Both the position numbers and the translations under genes were made by a program. This document shows positions 63,680 through 64,000 of a DNA stretch of 64,000 nt, in pieces (the stretch's first letter is position 1; each line of letters begins with the position of its first letter). Below the pieces are notes generated by a model. It did not search any database. It was given only the letters and a program-made list of their open reading frames with translations, and was not told where the DNA came from. The stretch comes from Nymphaea colorata (lineage: Eukaryota; Streptophyta; Magnoliopsida; Nymphaeales; Nymphaeaceae). Location of the stretch: NCBI RefSeq assembly GCF_008831285.2, contig NC_045147.1, positions 19,074,854 to 19,138,853 of the forward strand, read 5' to 3'.

Positions 63680-63859
63680 TTAGCTCTGGAGCACAAGAGT
63701 TCTGTTCAGAATCATGTCATCGGTGGAGAAATCCGCTGGCTTCCGGTATGTTCCCCGGCCAAAGTCCAGATTGTAGGAGTCGGCGAGACCTTCGATCAGG
63801 TCAAATTCAGGTGACCAACCGAGCTCTCTGGTGGCTTTCTCGATTGACGCAAAGAAGTG
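63680..63859 (-). CDS. CSP41B: CSP41b, last exon (partial gene)
   Basis: A phase-0 terminal exon of 60 codons follows a good acceptor (AAAATTGCAG). It encodes HFFASIEKATRELGW, then EFDLIEGLADSYNLDFG, RGTYRKPADFSTDDMIL and a C-terminal TLVLQS. This matches the C-terminus of the chloroplast stem-loop-binding protein CSP41b, an atypical short-chain dehydrogenase-like protein that binds and cleaves plastid RNA and associates with ribosomes. The remaining exons lie beyond 64000. The call is by recalled similarity over about 59 residues. Confidence 0.88.
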   Translation of the reverse strand, partial: HFFASIEKATRELGWSPEFDLIEGLADSYNLDFGRGTYRKPADFSTDDMILNRTLVLQS

Positions 63860-63895
63860 CTGCAATTTTAAGAGTAAATTTTCATATATATATAT

Positions 63896-63898
<3 letters not shown>

Positions 63899-63934
<36 letters not shown>
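63899..63934. repeat. (GA)n microsatellite in the last CSP41b intron
   Basis: A GA run of about 36 bp preceded by a short TA run, about 40 bp upstream (in transcript sense) of the last-exon acceptor. Confidence 0.95.
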
Positions 63935-63936
<2 letters not shown>

Positions 63937-64000
63937 TGTAATAACAGTACCAGCCTCCCAACAAGGCATCATTAAGCAGGCAGAAAGAAACAAAAGCAGT

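Overview
The window is nuclear DNA of a flowering plant. It is AT-rich, genes are split by GT-AG introns of up to 4.6 kb, long (TA)n, (CT)n and (GA)n tracts are common, and intergenic space is filled with decayed mobile elements. The proteins are typical of land plants: an extensin-armed polygalacturonase, a plastid-type G6PD4, a BOR1-type borate exporter, an ECT/YTH m6A reader and CSP41b. The species cannot be settled from sequence alone. It does not look like a grass. An early-diverging angiosperm or a eudicot both fit.

Layout. 1.58-4.12 kb (+): GH28 polygalacturonase with a Pro/Ser/His-rich N-terminal arm. 4.2-12.6 kb: repeats, including a diverged copia-type fragment (primer-binding site plus gag start) inside a diverged 2.5-kb tandem duplication. 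12.65-18.80 kb (-): pyrrolidone-carboxylate peptidase, 4 coding exons. 18.9-24.9 kb: its 5' leader region and repeats, with a MITE-like element and a tandem palindromic repeat. 24.95-32.80 kb (+): glucose-6-phosphate dehydrogenase 4 type protein, 12 exons, with a degenerate substrate-binding motif and one apparent GC-AG intron. 32.8-37.3 kb: intergenic with one SINE-like unit. 37.31-42.34 kb (-): BOR1-type transporter, 12 exons. 42.4-50.5 kb: intergenic with several SINE-like copies and a fold-back element. 50.55-57.2 kb (-): YTH-domain (ECT) protein, 7 coding exons plus a probable 5' leader exon with an upstream ORF. 61.14-62.87 kb (+): a small, highly basic protein I cannot name, 3 exons. 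63.68-63.86 kb (-): last exon of CSP41b, whose gene runs out of the window.

The genes do not form a pathway: cell-wall pectin, peptide turnover, a plastid-targeted dehydrogenase homologue, boron export, mRNA m6A reading and plastid RNA handling are ordinary neighbours in a plant genome. I found no clearly new multi-gene system. The most useful leads are in gene detail (G6PD4 active-site loss, GC-AG intron, BOR1 sorting-signal change, ECT uORF) and in the SINE-like families. Exon boundaries were read by eye from splice sites, reading-frame phase and recalled family conservation; no alignment was run.
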